In this document: positions 13,101 to 24,941 of the stretch, in pieces
Numbering within the stretch: position 1 is the first letter of the stretch
Layout of the letters: each line of letters opens with the position of its first letter
Assembly (NCBI GenBank): GCA_015183035.1
Contig: JACZZP010000003.1
Coordinates: 434,001 to 498,000, forward strand
Source: Meloidogyne chitwoodi
Taxonomy: Eukaryota; Nematoda; Chromadorea; Rhabditida; Meloidogynidae
Direction: 5' to 3'
DNA: 64,000 bases
The notes under the pieces: model-generated
What the model was told of the DNA's origin: nothing
What the model saw: the letters and a program-made list of their open reading frames with translations, nothing else
Database searches by the model: none
Translations under genes and position numbers: made by a program

Positions 13101-14571
13101 AACGATAAAATATTTATTGGAGTTCTCGTTAATATTTGGGCCAGTAAAGTTGGCACAACAGACTTTAAAATGAAATAAAATTAAAAAATTCAAATTTTTT
13201 AAAAAATAATTGACAATATCCCAAGTTCAATTAATTAATTTTGACAGTGGAAATATAGAAATTGAGTAATTTAGACAGTAAATTAAAGTCCGGACAAGGA
13301 ACGGAGACTATTATTTACACGACATTTCGGTCATTTTCTCCCATTTTTTGAGATTACGGGATTAGACTGAAAGCGGGAATTTTTGTTATCTCCCCTTTCA
13401 GGTCCCCCGGCGCTGATCAATTTGTTCAATTTCCGAGACTTAGGGGAATTGTATGTTCGCATTCCAATCTCTAATTTACTGTCAAAATTACCAAATGTTC
13501 ATAGTTACATTGTCAAAATTGTGATATTTACGGTCTTATAATATAAAAAAATAAACAAACTAATCCTCCATCAGCAGTTTCATTTTCCAAAATTACATCT
13601 AGACAATAAACAATATTATCAGCAAAAGTTGTATCAGAACAAGTAGTTGAACCACCATTATTAAAATGTTCAGTTAAAGTTAAATTGAAAGGATTTTTAC
13701 AAATAATCATTAACCAAATGACAAGAATTTGAATCAAATTTTTATTACTAGACTTTGATGATGTTTTAAATACAAGATTTTGTAGACAAGAAAGAATTGG
13801 ATTAAGAAGTTCAAACTAAAAATTAAGTTAAAAATAGAACGAAAAATTCTTCTTTAAAATTAAAAAAAAATCCTCTAGGTCATTTTCCTTTATGTTTAAA
13901 AAATTTGAAACACACACATTTTATCTACAAGTAAAAATAAATAATATTTTCCCATAAATGCTTATATAAAGTACGTCTCCTCCGATCCACTGGGAGCGCA
14001 AATTTAGTAGTTTTAGAAGAGAAAGAAGAGCAAAATGTGTCGGGGACCGAGGGTTCATTCAAGTCAAATATATATTTTTAAAACAAAAGATAAAATGTTG
14101 CCAACATTTTAAACATTAAAGAAAAAGTACCTAATCCTATATTTAGAAAATTGTTTAAAACTCTCAAAATTTTTTAAAAAAAACCTCATGCGGAAGAAAT
14201 CTCATAAGAAATTTGTACCCTCTAACAGAACTTAAAACACGTAGACGATCCAATGCAGCAATACTAGAATTATCCAAAACAGCAAGTTGGTCAGGTAAAG
14301 GCCATTCAATGTGTTTAACAAGACTATCAACCAAATCGCTCAGTGCAGGGTCCAAAAGTTGAGGTTCTTCCCCGTAAAGTTTAACAATTTGTTGAAATTG
14401 TTCAAGGTTCTGAACAATTTCAAACAATTATTTAAATAAAAATTAAACCTTTTCATCATTAAATAGTTGAGAATCATTACAAATTTGGTCAATTAGAAAA
14501 TTTAATTTAGACAAATGCTCCTCTTCCAAGTGAATTGGATTACAACCGACAAAAAAAGAATTATTGGTCAT
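7155..14571 (-). CDS. TBCD: tubulin-specific chaperone D (beta-tubulin cofactor D)
   Basis: Cytosolic cofactor that binds beta-tubulin from cofactor A and, with cofactors C and E, assembles and recycles alpha/beta-tubulin dimers. I joined 23 exons in phase (3714 nt, 1237 aa; human TBCD about 1190). Segments that identify it, in order: RGYKFLMRFLPHEV near residue 110, LLRPKLANWRY near 320, DNFVRWTSAKGIAR near 400, IRDASCYICWAFARAYE near 500, REVNVRRAASASFQ, and DDYTLTTNGNIGRFTRRSAV near 870. All are characteristic of TBCD HEAT/ARM repeats. The start at 14571 follows a spliced 5' leader. Exons: 14449-14571, 14185-14409, 13561-13815, 12989-13162, 12728-12786, 12493-12680, 12135-12235, 11967-12077, 11777-11923, 11609-11731, 11445-11552, 11287-11397, 11079-11225, 10915-11032, 10717-10874, 10406-10567, 10203-10357, 9491-9845, 8759-8993, 8632-8711, 7972-8160, 7782-7895, 7155-7430. 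Nineteen of 22 donors begin GTTT. Confidence 0.93.
9083..9370. repeat. direct duplication inside a TBCD intron
   Basis: A block of about 70 bp beginning AGAAATGTCTCTCTCAAAAA, running through ATGTACAGGG and on to TTTTCTCTAACCAAAAAA, occurs at 9083-9150 and again at 9291-9365 with few changes, about 207 bp apart. Confidence 0.75.
9985..10066 (-). repeat. tRNA-like sequence in TBCD intron
   Basis: On the minus strand the order is an A-box-like CAGTGGTTAAGTCGGTATAG, a GC-rich middle (GTCCGCCTGTGGG) and a diverged B box GGATCGAAACC. The arm pairing is too poor for a functional tRNA. It lies antisense-neutral in the intron between exons 9491-9845 and 10203-10357. Confidence 0.5.
13225..13530. mobile_element. 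foldback element in TBCD intron 3
   Basis: The arms contain ATTTTGACAG ... TTTAGACAGTAAATTA on the left and TAATTTACTGTCAAAATTAC ... TTGTCAAAATTG on the right. They surround a GC-richer centre with GTCCGGACAAGG and a CCCCCGGCGC run at about 13400. The element is non-coding and wholly intronic. Confidence 0.55.
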
Positions 14572-14631
14572 TCTACTCTTTTAAAAACTAAAATTTGGTT
14601 AAGTTGAAAAATTAAAAAATATAATAAACCT

Positions 14632-14690
14632 CGAGTATATTCTTGCAATTTGCCACGTTTCGCTGACTTTTTTCCCTGATTTTATTTAAA
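14632..14690 (-). other. probable 5' untranslated exon of TBCD
   Basis: Upstream of the TBCD start codon a typical intron (donor after CTCGAG, GTTTATT; acceptor shortly before AGTAGAATG at about 14577) separates the ATG exon from this segment, which has no in-frame start. The 5' limit near 14690 is uncertain. Confidence 0.45.
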
Positions 14691-14931
14691 AAACAAATTT
14701 TCCGTAGTCACTTATATAACCTTAAAGAAATAAAAATTAAAAAAAACCCTAAGAACATCCACATTTTTAAACAATTACACTTCGAAATAAAAAGATATTG
14801 TAGAACAACACAAAACTCTCAAACAAAAATTTAATTTAAATAACAAATTTACTCAGAAAAATCATTTTAACAGTTTTTAACATTTAATTCCTCTTTATAA
14901 TTCTTAGTCAATTCCAATTCTCCTCCTTCAT

Positions 14932-15307
14932 TTAAAGTTTTAATTTTGTGCGGCGCCAATGACGACGTTTTGCGTTGTAACGAATACGACTACCTGTTTT
15001 CATACGCACCCTGAAAAACAAAAAATGTTTAACCGATATTTAAATTGGTTTTGAGAACAGATTGGCAAAGGTGTTTATTTAGTCCAAGCATTTTTGAGAA
15101 TATTTCTTGGGCCTAAAAACAGGCCCAAAACTTCTCAAATTAAAAAAATCGTCTCAACTAGTAAATTTGATCCAAGAAATTTATCCGAAAATAAATCAAA
15201 ATTAAGTGAAAATAACTAAATTAAATATACCATTGCGGAAGTGGACGATTCTGCTTCTGCGCCTTGGCAAGTTTACGCTTGATAATAAAAGTCTTGTGAG
15301 CAGCCAT
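14932..15307 (-). CDS. rpl-39: 60S ribosomal protein eL39
   Basis: Small basic protein of the large ribosomal subunit near the exit tunnel. Two exons (15231-15307 and 14932-15010) give exactly 51 aa, the invariant family length. Recognisable runs are [20 protein letters not shown] at the start, RPLPQW across the intron and [17 protein letters not shown] near the end, which is essentially the eukaryotic eL39 consensus. The splice falls inside the Trp codon, with a GTATAT donor and a TTTTTCAG acceptor. It lies 361 bp upstream of TBCD on the same strand, so co-transcription is possible but not shown. It is GC-richer than its surroundings, as expected for a highly expressed gene. Confidence 0.97.
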
Positions 15308-16143
15308 TAAAAAAACGACAATTTCCAAAGTATATTTATTTTGAAATTTTTCTAAAAAATTAAACGTATATGAAATTAGAAATTAAAATATTTTTAATTG
15401 ATTTTTCAATTGAAATTAATCAATTGATAAAACAAAAATAGATAAATTGTGTAAAAATATTTGCAAAACGTTTATATTTGGTTTTTATAAAAATTGTTTA
15501 AATAGAAATGTGAATTTTGCACATTTCTATAGATTATATAAACAAATTATGGTATTTTTTAGAGTATACGGCCGAATCTACACAACTATAATTTTGTTTT
15601 TTCTCCAAAAAGATATCCTCACCATTTTTTTCTAAAAAACCCTTCCAAAATATAATTTTCTTTATTAAAAAACAAAAATTATAGTTGCGCGGGCTCCTCT
15701 GACAACCAAAAAATACCCAACATTTAATGTGTAAAATGGAGACAGGCAAAATCGAATTTACGGGATCCCGAATCGGGAGTTTAAAAAAGTCGGGATTACG
15801 GGAAATCCCGAACGGGATCCCTCCCGTGCCGGTCAGAATTGTGAATATACATAAGAATAAAACTTTTTTTTTGTTGAAAAAATATAATCGTGAAATATTT
15901 TTTTCCTTTGATTAAATAGAGAATATATATAGAAACGATATAAATAAATAAACAAACCAGAGAAAGAAAAAAACTAAAACCTTGTGCAAATAAAAAAAAC
16001 AAAAAAATACAAAGCTAAAAATCAGACCAATTTTTTAAATTTTTTCAAATTTTTTTAAAAACTTTAAATAGTCCAGTTTTTAAATATAATTTTTTATTTA
16101 TACATAGTCAGTCAGTTCACACACAAATTAATTTTTTCTTTTC
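15308..16143. other. spacer between eL39 and CK1 gamma
   Basis: Contains an inverted repeat at 15580-15690 (left arm CACAACTATAATTTTGTTTT; right arm AAAACAAAAATTATAGTTGC). A GC-rich palindromic cluster at 15757-15835 is built from CGGGATCCCG/CGGGATTACGGG-type units. No gene is visible. The eL39 promoter should be here. Confidence 0.5.
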
Positions 16144-18440
16144 CTATTTCACTTGTTGTTGGGGTCTTTTTCTACGCCTTCGTCGAAAACAGCAACACCT
16201 ATTTATTTTTTTAGTTAAAAAAATTAAAAAAAAACATTTAAGAACTTAAAAAGGATAAAAAAGGAAAGGCAAACCCTCTTTCCTTTCCTTTACCCAAAAT
16301 TATAAAAAAAGATACTTGACTTCACTGTGACTCTCGCTATTGATTTTCTGCGGTTGTCGAGCTCCGTCACCTATAGTCTCTTCAATTTCACCAGCAGTTG
16401 AATTGATGACCTTTTTGAAATGAAAAAATTGCCAATTTTTAATAAACTTTTAAAAAAAACCTGTGTAGATCCAAATCCAGCACCGCCATGATGTATACCT
16501 CCACCAGTTGTTGTGCTACTAACTAATTGAGCGTTTGGCTTTAATACTTCTTCAATCAATTGTTTATTGGCAGAAGAGCGCTTTTTTTGTTCATGAAGTC
16601 GGTGATGTCCATCTACACCACTGGCCATTCCACTAACACCAGCGTGAAGTGAACCGCTGGGGGTGGCCTTAAAAAACTAATTGTTGAGTTTTAAACAAAA
16701 AAGCAAACCGCTTGATTTAATTTATGCACCCAATCAAATTCATAATCATATGAATGACACATTCTTTCCAAAACTGCTTTAAACAGTCCATAGCAATACT
16801 CATAATCTGGAGTTTCAAAAAAGTCTAAACGACGGGAATAACGAAGATATTGAGCAAACTCATCTAAATTAAAAAAAATAGATTTGAAAATAAACAAAAA
16901 AAAACCTGGGAAACCCTCACAGAGTACTTCAATTGGAGTTGCCCGTTTTGTATCACCAATTTTTTGATATCGCTCTTTTAATGTATCAGCTTTTAAGCCT
17001 TGCCAAGGAAGAGAGCCACGAAGGAAATACATAAACATGTGGCCCAATGCTTCCAAATCATCTCTCCGACTTTGCTCTTTGCCCAAGTGAGTGTTAATGG
17101 ACATATACCGTGCTGTTCCAGTTAGAGATTTGTGCTCTCTATAGGCTATGTGCTTTCCTAAAAATTGATTTAAATTAAAAAGTAAAATGAAAGGTCATGT
17201 TTAGGGTACTTCAGTTAACTCACACAATCCTTTCTCTTTCACCTACAAATGGTCACAGGGACAGATGGTCAGACAGTCATTAATAAGACTAAAAATGAAG
17301 TTAAGAATTGTAAGACAGATTTGGTGGTTTAGCAAAAAATCAACTGTCTGACCATTATGTTCCTTAACCCTTACTAGGTAGAGGAAGAAGGACAAAAAGA
17401 TGCCTTGAGTTAACAAGAAAGAACCTCCTTTTTAGTTGTATAAAAAATAAATAAATTTAAAATATACCAGTATCACAGTCAATATATTCTTTGGCTAATC
17501 CAAAATCTATTATATGCAAGATATGTTGTTTTCGAGTCGAACTTCGGCCAATGAGGAAGTTTTCTGGTTTAACGTCTCGGTAAATTAAATGTTTAGAATG
17601 TACATATTCTATCCGCCTTATCTAAAAAAGCAGAAAAAGGTCATTAAAAATATAAAAATCCAAACCAATTGCATTGCAACCATACAAACACATTTTAATG
17701 TAAATTTCCTATCACACAAATCAAAAAGGTCTTCTAAAGAATGGCTCAACAATTCCATCACTAGAGCATTGTATTTTCCACATGGACCAAAATAGTGAAC
17801 TTGTGGAAGTCCTTCTAAAAATTAAATGACAATAGGGGAGAATGACAAAGAGTTAAATCATTTCCCAGAAGATTTCTCAATTAAATAACTTAAACATCCA
17901 AAAATCTGTTTCCCACCAAAAGTATTCGAACCTCAAAACATCCTCTAGTTGAGGACGAAAGTCAACATTTTTAAAACACTGTTATTCGGAGTTAATTAAC
18001 CTTGGCGAGATTATGGGCATGGACTCCAGAAGAAAACCCGGAATTCTCAAAAATGCTTGGGCTTGGACTTAGTAAGAAACCAGGCCTCGGCCTAGACAAA
18101 TATCTAATAAATAAAACCCTCCACAAAAGAAAACAACCAAAAATAAAACCTGCCAATCCTAGTAATTTATAAAATCGGTATTCTAAATGCAATTGAGGCG
18201 CTTTGCTTTTCATTGGTTCCAATTTAATAGCCACATGCTCATTGTTATAAAGATTTTTGCCTAGCCGAAGTTCTCCAAAATTACCACAACCAATCTTTTT
18301 TCCAACCTAAAAAGATAATAATCAAATTAAAATACTTTATTTATAAGAAAAACCTTAAAATTCGGCCCAACCATAAGAACACCAACTGAAGCAGTAGTTG
18401 AATTTGATGCCGAAGAGCTTGGACCTCTGATTTGAGCCAT
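16144..18440 (-). CDS. csnk-1: casein kinase 1 gamma (CSNK1G / csnk-1 type)
   Basis: Membrane-anchored Ser/Thr kinase; in animals CK1 gamma acts at the plasma membrane in Wnt and cortical signalling. Nine exons join in phase to 436 aa: 18354-18440, 18150-18306, 17666-17814, 17468-17621, 16906-17157, 16709-16863, 16461-16667, 16316-16410, 16144-16198. Seen in order: glycine loop [23 protein letters not shown] (ATP lysine), HRD-equivalent [22 protein letters not shown], the CK1-specific [19 protein letters not shown], and [18 protein letters not shown]. The C-terminus ends in [11 protein letters not shown], the CK1-gamma palmitoylation/polybasic anchor, formed across the last intron. The middle (residues about 320-410) is Ser/Gly/His-rich and divergent. 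The start at 18440 precedes AQIRGPSSS and fits family N-termini. Confidence 0.96.
17248..17373. mobile_element. short foldback element in CK1 gamma intron
   Basis: The left arm AAATGGTCACAGGGACAGAT continues to GGTCAGACAGTC, and the right arm is AACTGTCTGACCATTATGTT followed by CCTTAACCC. The shared TGGTCA ... CAGACAGTC core links it to the element at 3728-3907. Confidence 0.55.
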
Positions 18441-20019
18441 AACTTTTGTCTTTGTTCAAATGTTAAACAATTAGCAATAAATTGGCACACAAAGTTGGCG
18501 TTGTTTGACAAGAATGTACAAAAAAGAAATTTTGTCCTATATTCGTTAAAAAAAGTTTGGATTGAGTGTTGTAATTTATCGTTGTTTGGAGAAAATAGGG
18601 CTTGAATACAATAATAAAAGATTGGTGATATTTAGTGAATATATTTAATCTCTGTCAGGCAATAGACCTCGCGATATAAAAGAATGTTGAGACTTTTTAA
18701 ATAAACACCTGCCTATAAAAATATTTAATGTTCATATTTGGAATTTATAAATTAACAAAGAATAGTACACAAACGGAAAAAGATCTTTAAAACATCTGCT
18801 AATATTCTCTTATGTAAGAATTAAAAATTGACAATGTGAACCGAATACGTAAGACTTTTGTTTTGTAGACCCTCAATGAGACTGCCAAAATCTTAAAGTA
18901 TCTTATAGATCACTGAAACAAATCCCTGTCCTGGGCCAATTCCCAAAAAATGGAAATTTCGAAAAGCAAACTAACACCTTCGATAACGAAGTCTAAGTCT
19001 AAATGTACCGAATAATCTTAACAATGAATTTCTGTTAATTCTCAGAAATTTAATAAAAGTCTAGACAATAAAAATCTTTAAAAAAATAAAAATTTCATAA
19101 TATTAGTGCGTAAACTCAATAAAAACGGAAATACAATAAAGGGAAGAAATGAACAAAAGGACACAAAAAGTGAGTTGAATGATTCGGCATCTTAACACAC
19201 GTATATAGCGAACTCTTGTATAGAAACGTTATATTTAATTATTGACAGAATTATATATATGTTTCATATATAAATGAAAAAGAATTAAAAAGTGGGGTGG
19301 TTCAAAGGCTTCTGTTTAATAACGCTTATAGCAAAAGAAAGAAAATATCATTTATATAGAGAATATATAACATTTTTAAATTCCTAAACGTCTCATGCAC
19401 ACTGCTAAGGCTGTCCCAACTGCTCTTTTTCAAAAATATTGTGTCTAACATTTATCCGTTTCTATACTAAGCAGAGATACAAAATATACTGACAGACAAA
19501 ATATTGATTTAAGATTTGAAGTTGGTTAGAGTATCTCGCTGTGTTGAAGAGGAAAGGTTGTTTTGAGTAAAAAAAAATAATTCAAATAAAATGATGAAGG
19601 GTAAAAAAAATTTAAAATTTTTAAATTAAAAAAATAAATGTTGAAAAATCAAAAATTATCCAGACTCAAGTGTCTAATTCATTGATTTCCATAAAAATGA
19701 GATAGAACGAAGAGAGGAAATTTTGTAATTTCAAAATGTCAACTAGTGAAAAATATTTTAAGAAATCAACTTTTTAATTAAATGCTTCAAAAGTAATTCG
19801 ACACTTTGTTATTTAAAATACCGTAATCGAAAATAATCGTTCTATAAAATTAATAGTTTAAATCACTTTAAATTTTTTTAATTTTTTCTGCAATCGGCAT
19901 TTCTTTTGAAATTGAAATCAATATTTTTTAATCAATTTTAGTTTTGATTATCTTTATTTTATTTTTAGAATTTATAAAAGAATACAAAAAGTAAAGCGAT
20001 AAACTTTAAAAAACAAGTT
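18441..20019. promoter_or_regulatory. divergent intergenic region between CK1 gamma (-) and eIF4B/4H-like (+)
   Basis: 1.58 kb separates two divergently transcribed genes, so both promoters should be here. I see no tRNA-like or foldback element and no credible frame. The region is less A/T-homopolymeric than most spacers in the window. No specific promoter motif can be defended from sequence alone. Confidence 0.4.
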
Positions 20020-23000
20020 ATGAGTTCATCCGTTCTTCAAGATTTATTAAAGGACCATAATTCTGAAATTGGCGATTGGAGTGAAATTGTTAATAGTCAT
20101 CAGGTTTCTTTTTTACATTTTTTCTTGATAATGCATAAGAATTAGGTATATTTTAATAATCCTTTTCCTGAAACTTTCTTAATAGGTTTTAAAATGTTTG
20201 AAAATTCCTTTAACTCTTAGCCTGATTTTTAGAAGAGTTTTCATTCAATTTTGTATTTATTAATACCTTTTTAAGCTTTATTAATTCTTTTATAAGAATT
20301 TGTATTTTAATAAGCTATTTATTTAAATTTTTAAATAGACCATTAGCATACGTTTATAACTATTAGTCCGCATTTTTTCAAAATTTTTAGCCTGGATTCG
20401 CCTAAAAGTTTTTTTGTAGCTTCCATCAATATTTTTATAATTGTTAAAATTTAAAGGAAGACGCATCTGCCATTGAATCTTTACGAGCACGCCAAGCGAC
20501 ATATGACATTAATCAAGATGGCCCCTTTTACATTTTTGTATCTCAGCTGCACTGCGCAGAGCCAACACATCACCCTCATGACAGAAGGCTTCTTCAAAAT
20601 GAAATTTACGACTTTTTTGAAGGCCCAAAGAATGTAACGAAATTTTTATATAAAATTTGAAGTTTCTTAAATTATTTATTTTCCTTTATGAGGAGTTTTT
20701 GCACCTAAATTTTGTTGCATAAATTTAGAATTTTATTAACCAAAACCTTATGAAAATATTTCTTTTTTTAGCTCTTTCATGTGCATGTTTTCAAAACACG
20801 CGGATGTTGTATGTTGAGAGTTAAGAATTTTGAAAGTTGTATTAAAATTCTGAGAAGAGATGGCGAGGTTTATTTTTAAAAATTTATTCTTTTTTGATAG
20901 AATTTATTAAATAAAACAAGCAGAATGGGGGGCATTATCGAAATTTAAATAAAAAATATTAAGTAAATTTTCTTTCATTTTTGGGACGAGCTATAAATTA
21001 TATTTAAAATTTTCTTTATTTTAAAATTAATTTTATTTTTTAGAATTACAAAGACAAGCCAATAAAAGTTGAATATGTTGTTAAAAATGTTGACCAACCT
21101 GCTGATCAACCAATTAATTATTCAAGGTTTACTTCAATTCAATTGGATGCCCAAATGGAAATGTTTCAACAAAAACGTTTATTTTTTTTTAATTTTTTAA
21201 ATTTAAATTTTATCCTCAGAAAAAGCAAAACCACCAAAACCAAATCCTTTTGGAGACGCTAAACCAGCAGATATTTCAAAGAAAATGGAAGAAGTTGCTT
21301 TGAAAGTACAGGCTGAACAGATTGATAAAAAACCACCACCACCACAACAACCAAAACCTGTTGAAACTATTACTACTCATGTTGGTCGTACAACTCGGGT
21401 TTTTGAGAGAACTGTTCGTCAACAACATCCACAGAAAAGCGATAGTTTTAGGTTTTTTTTTTAAATTTTTATTAGGCAAAAATAGGGATACTTTTTCCCT
21501 TAATATGTAGAGAGTTTTGCGAACTATTCCTGCGACTTTTTTTCTGATTATTTTATTATTGTACTAACGAGACAAGAGAAGATAATTGCCTCAACCTTTG
21601 ACCCAAAAGTTCGACTTGCTTTTGACTAAAAAAACTAAAATGGTTCCCCAAGGATGGGCAAATATTTACTTCTTTCGCTTTCAAATTTGGCGTTTTTTTG
21701 TTCCTTTTTCTTTCATCTTTGGTTTTTTTTCCGATTTTTCTCGGGGTTTGTTGCATAAAATTTATGCTTTTTGGCACAGATTCATTATCATCTTGTTCTT
21801 TAATTTTTAAGTATATATCTACCTCATTTTAAGAAATTTTTTTATTTATTTTTTGATTCTATTTAGCAGAATTTTTTAAATATATACATATTTTTAAATT
21901 TCTCAGAGACAATCGCACACCCAGAGGAGGATTTGGTGGTGGTGGAGGAGGTGGTCGAGATCATTATCATCATCATAAATATCAAGGACAAAACAAAAAT
22001 TATCATCCTCGTATTTTATCTCATAGAAGCAATGATGGAGAACAACACACTACAATTACTAGTAGTAGTAAAGGAAGTAATTATAGCAACAATGAGATGG
22101 TTAAGGATAATAATAAAGGAAATAATAATAATTTTAAAATTATTGGAGAAAATAATACTAAAATTACAACATCAACAACAGGTTTTTTTTAATTAAATAA
22201 ATAGTAGATAATGGGGGGAAAATCGGGTCAACCCAAATGATCGAAACCCAAAAGATCAAAATAAAACAATTTGTCAACTTGCCATTTCGGTCAAGTAATA
22301 AAACACTCCTTGTAGGTAGTGACCGGAACTTTTTTTGTCTAACAGGATTATATTTTCTCTTCAGAGAACCTGTGATAAGACTACTCTCTTGTGTGATAAA
22401 GACGCAGAAAATATGTACAATTATGGAAAAGAGCAGGTCACAATATTTTTCTCTGACCGCAACTATCCACTGGTCAGTTTTTCTGCGTCTTTTTCACAAG
22501 AGAGAGTGGCCTTTATCACAGGCGCTTTGAAGAGAAAATATAATCCTGTTAGATAAAAAAGTTCCGGTCACTACTTGTAGGTCCAAGTTTGAATGGGACC
22601 AAATTGTTTTAAGAGATTTGACCGAGCTGGCAAGTTCACAAATTGTTTTATTTTGATCTTTCGATCTTTTGGGTTTCGATCTTTTGGGGTGGACTCGGGA
22701 AAAATATTTAAATGAAATTCAAATATTTGAAAAAATTTAATAAAATAATATTTGAATTTGACCAATCTCTCTAAGGTTTTACAAGTTTATTCAAAAATAA
22801 TTTCCTTATATTATAAGAGTAATTTCCAATGAAAAAAGGTTTTATTGTGGGGTCTAGACCTTTGAGGTTTTTTCATCTCTATTTATTTATTGTAGCCCAT
22901 AGATGTTTTTCGAAACTAAAAAAAAATATCCAAATCAAAGATTGAAACAAAAAATACCTCGAAAATGGACAATCGAAACACGGAAATCGAAGAAATGTGG

Positions 23001-24399
23001 AAAAAACACTGTTTTAGACCCTCGACTTTTAAGGATTATATAAGGGTAAATTGAGCAATTTTTCTAGTTCTCAAGTGCACATTCCATTTATCTGCAATAT
23101 AAAAAATATATTTTTTATTTTCCAAGTCAATGTTGAGAGTGTAAATTAATAATTTATTTTTTTGGGTGTGCAATTAAACTAAAGTTTAGGTTAATTAACC
23201 TTTTTATTTAATATTTAAAAAAGGTTAAAATTCTAAAAAATGGTTTTTAGGGATGTCTCTATTTTTCTTTTATTTTTAAATAAATTGAATTTAAAATAAA
23301 AATTAAATTAAAAATTAAAAAAAATTAGGAAGTACAACAGCAACAACTTCAAATACAACAAATGGTGGTGGAAGTACAATAACAACAAAATCGTCAAACA
23401 CAACAAATAATACAATATCTACAGCAATACAACAACAACAAAAAACATTAAAAATGTTTGAAAAAGAAGAAAAAAATTTAAAAGAAAAGGGTAAAGTAGA
23501 GGTAGTGGAACAACAAGGAGTAAAGGTAGTGGAACATCATCAACATCAACAAAAAATATTTTTTGAAGAAAAAAGTGTTGAGATTGAAGAAGAAAAAAAT
23601 GTTATTGTTAGTAATACTACAACAACAAATTTGGAGAAAAAAAATAAACAAAAGGCCAAAAATAAAAAAAAACAAAATAAGAATGTGAGTTTGAAGGGTA
23701 TTATAAATGATTATCTTAATTCTTAAATTTTATTTTTATAATTGAGAAAAAGAGAAAGAGAAAATGTGTGTTTGGAAATATATATTTTTTCTTTCTTCTG
23801 AAACTTTTTTTTTTCGGCTTTTTTTGAAATTTATTGTTTTCTTTAATTTTTATTAACCTCTACTGACCTCTAAATTTTTTTTTAAATTATATATATACTT
23901 GGGATATTAAATAAAAATATTTTTATTATATAAGGGTACTCTCATATGTATTTTTACACTTTTTTGTTTTTGCAAGTTCATTTAAGGAGAAGCGAAACTT
24001 GCGGACCGAATTTGCGGACGCCCACAAAAGCTTACAAAGAAATGAGTTTATCTCCATTTTTAAAGGACCAATAGGTACAATTTATTTGACAACCTTGTAG
24101 CATGGTACTAAATCTATATTCAAATTTCGGACAAGAAGTTTGAGTTCAGAAGCTTTTGTCCGCAAGTTATGTCCGCAAGTTTCTGTTTGCCCATATAAAA
24201 GTTTTATTTTTTAACATCCCAAGTATAATATAAAATTTATTTTTTTTTGTAAATATTATATAATTACAATGCATTTTATTCAATAAAATTAAAAAAAAGT
24301 AAAAATTTAAACCTTTTTTTTCAAATTTTCTTTTAGCAAGGAGGATACACCCAAAATCGGTTCATGCCGTTGAAAGATCATTCTGACTTTGATGCTTAA
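20020..24399 (+). CDS. eIF4B/eIF4H-like RRM translation factor
   Basis: Likely stimulates the eIF4A helicase during cap-dependent initiation. Eight exons in phase (471 aa): 20020-20103, 20457-20633, 20772-20867, 21044-21176, 21220-21451, 21907-22181, 23329-23684, 24337-24399. A divergent RRM spans roughly residues 43-135, with FYIFVSQL as RNP2-like strand and RGCCMLRVKNFESCIKIL as RNP1-like strand and helix. It is followed by PPKPNPFGDAKPADISKK, close to the eIF4B 'FGGAKPVD' motif. After that come RGG/GGGGGG and Asn/Thr/Gln/Lys-rich low-complexity segments typical of eIF4B tails. Exon 7 ends at a perfect GTGAGT donor. If unspliced, translation would stop at 23725; spliced, it ends NRFMPLKDHSDFDA. 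Introns 6 and 7 carry foldback elements. Family assignment (4B, 4H or DRR-2) is inferred. Confidence 0.75.
22223..22698. mobile_element. foldback element in intron 6 of the eIF4B/4H-like gene
   Basis: Long inverted repeat with arms of about 190 bp: the left arm has CCCAAATGATCG, a GTAGTGACCGGAACTTTTTT block and GAGAACCTGTGATAAGA; the right arm has the reverse complements. The core contains AAAGACGCAGAAAATATGTA and ACTATCCACTGGT. The same core occurs at 55751-55956 inside monooxygenase copy D. Open frames over it are by-products of the palindrome. Confidence 0.8.
23994..24184. mobile_element. foldback element with TTGCGGAC ends
   Basis: The left arm AAACTTGCGGACCGAATTTG leads to CGGAC ... CAAAAGCTT; the right arm is AAGCTTTTGTCCGCAAGTTA then TGTCCGCAAGTTT. 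It lies in the last intron of the eIF4B/4H-like gene. Confidence 0.65.
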
Positions 24400-24941
24400 A
24401 AAACGAAAAAATGATGGATGTATGAATGTCTCTGTGTGTTTTGGCTCTCTCAAGCGTTTTTTTTCTTAGAAAAAATTAAAAAAAAATTTATGTGACATCT
24501 CTCTCTGCTGAAAAATTAAAATTATTATTTAAAATGCGTTTTTTGTTTTGTTTTTTCTGCTTATTCCCCAAAAAAAAATTTTTTTTATTTATTTTAAATA
24601 TTTTTTCCTTATTTAAAAAAATATATTCCACAGAAAAAAATAATTTTTTTATTTTTTTTTAATTAGCGATGACAATAAAAAAAATTAAAATTATTTTTTG
24701 TTTGTTCCCCCCTTTATTATTATTTTATTAAAAAATTTAATTTTTATTTAATTAATTTAATTTGTATTTTAGGTCAAAAAAGAGTAGGTAAAGATGGGGA
24801 AAATTCTAAAATTAAATTCAAATAATTTGAAAAAAAAAAATTTTAATTTGGCAAAAATCTCTAATTTGATAAGGTAATAAAATAAAAAAAAACAAAAAAT
24901 AATATTAAATAAATAAATTATTAAATAAACTCTGAATTAAA
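24400..24941. other. convergent 3' region
   Basis: About 540 bp of A/T runs between the 3' ends of the eIF4B/4H-like gene (+) and cyclin K (-). It must hold both 3' untranslated regions and polyadenylation sites. Many AATAAA-like hexamers occur by composition, so none is singled out. Confidence 0.4.

Noticed and set aside
21933..22196. Ile/Val-rich frame starting VVVEEVVEIIIIIINI
   Set aside because: It is the shifted frame of the His/Asn/Gly-rich exon 6 of the eIF4B/4H-like gene, which joins in phase on both sides.
22237..22765. Several overlapping frames on both strands
   Set aside because: They lie inside the foldback element in intron 6 and mirror each other.
23685..23725. Unspliced C-terminus of the eIF4B/4H-like protein
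   Set aside because: A perfect GTGAGT donor precedes it and a good TTTTAG acceptor leads to an in-frame exon with protein-like sequence. Kept only as an alternative.
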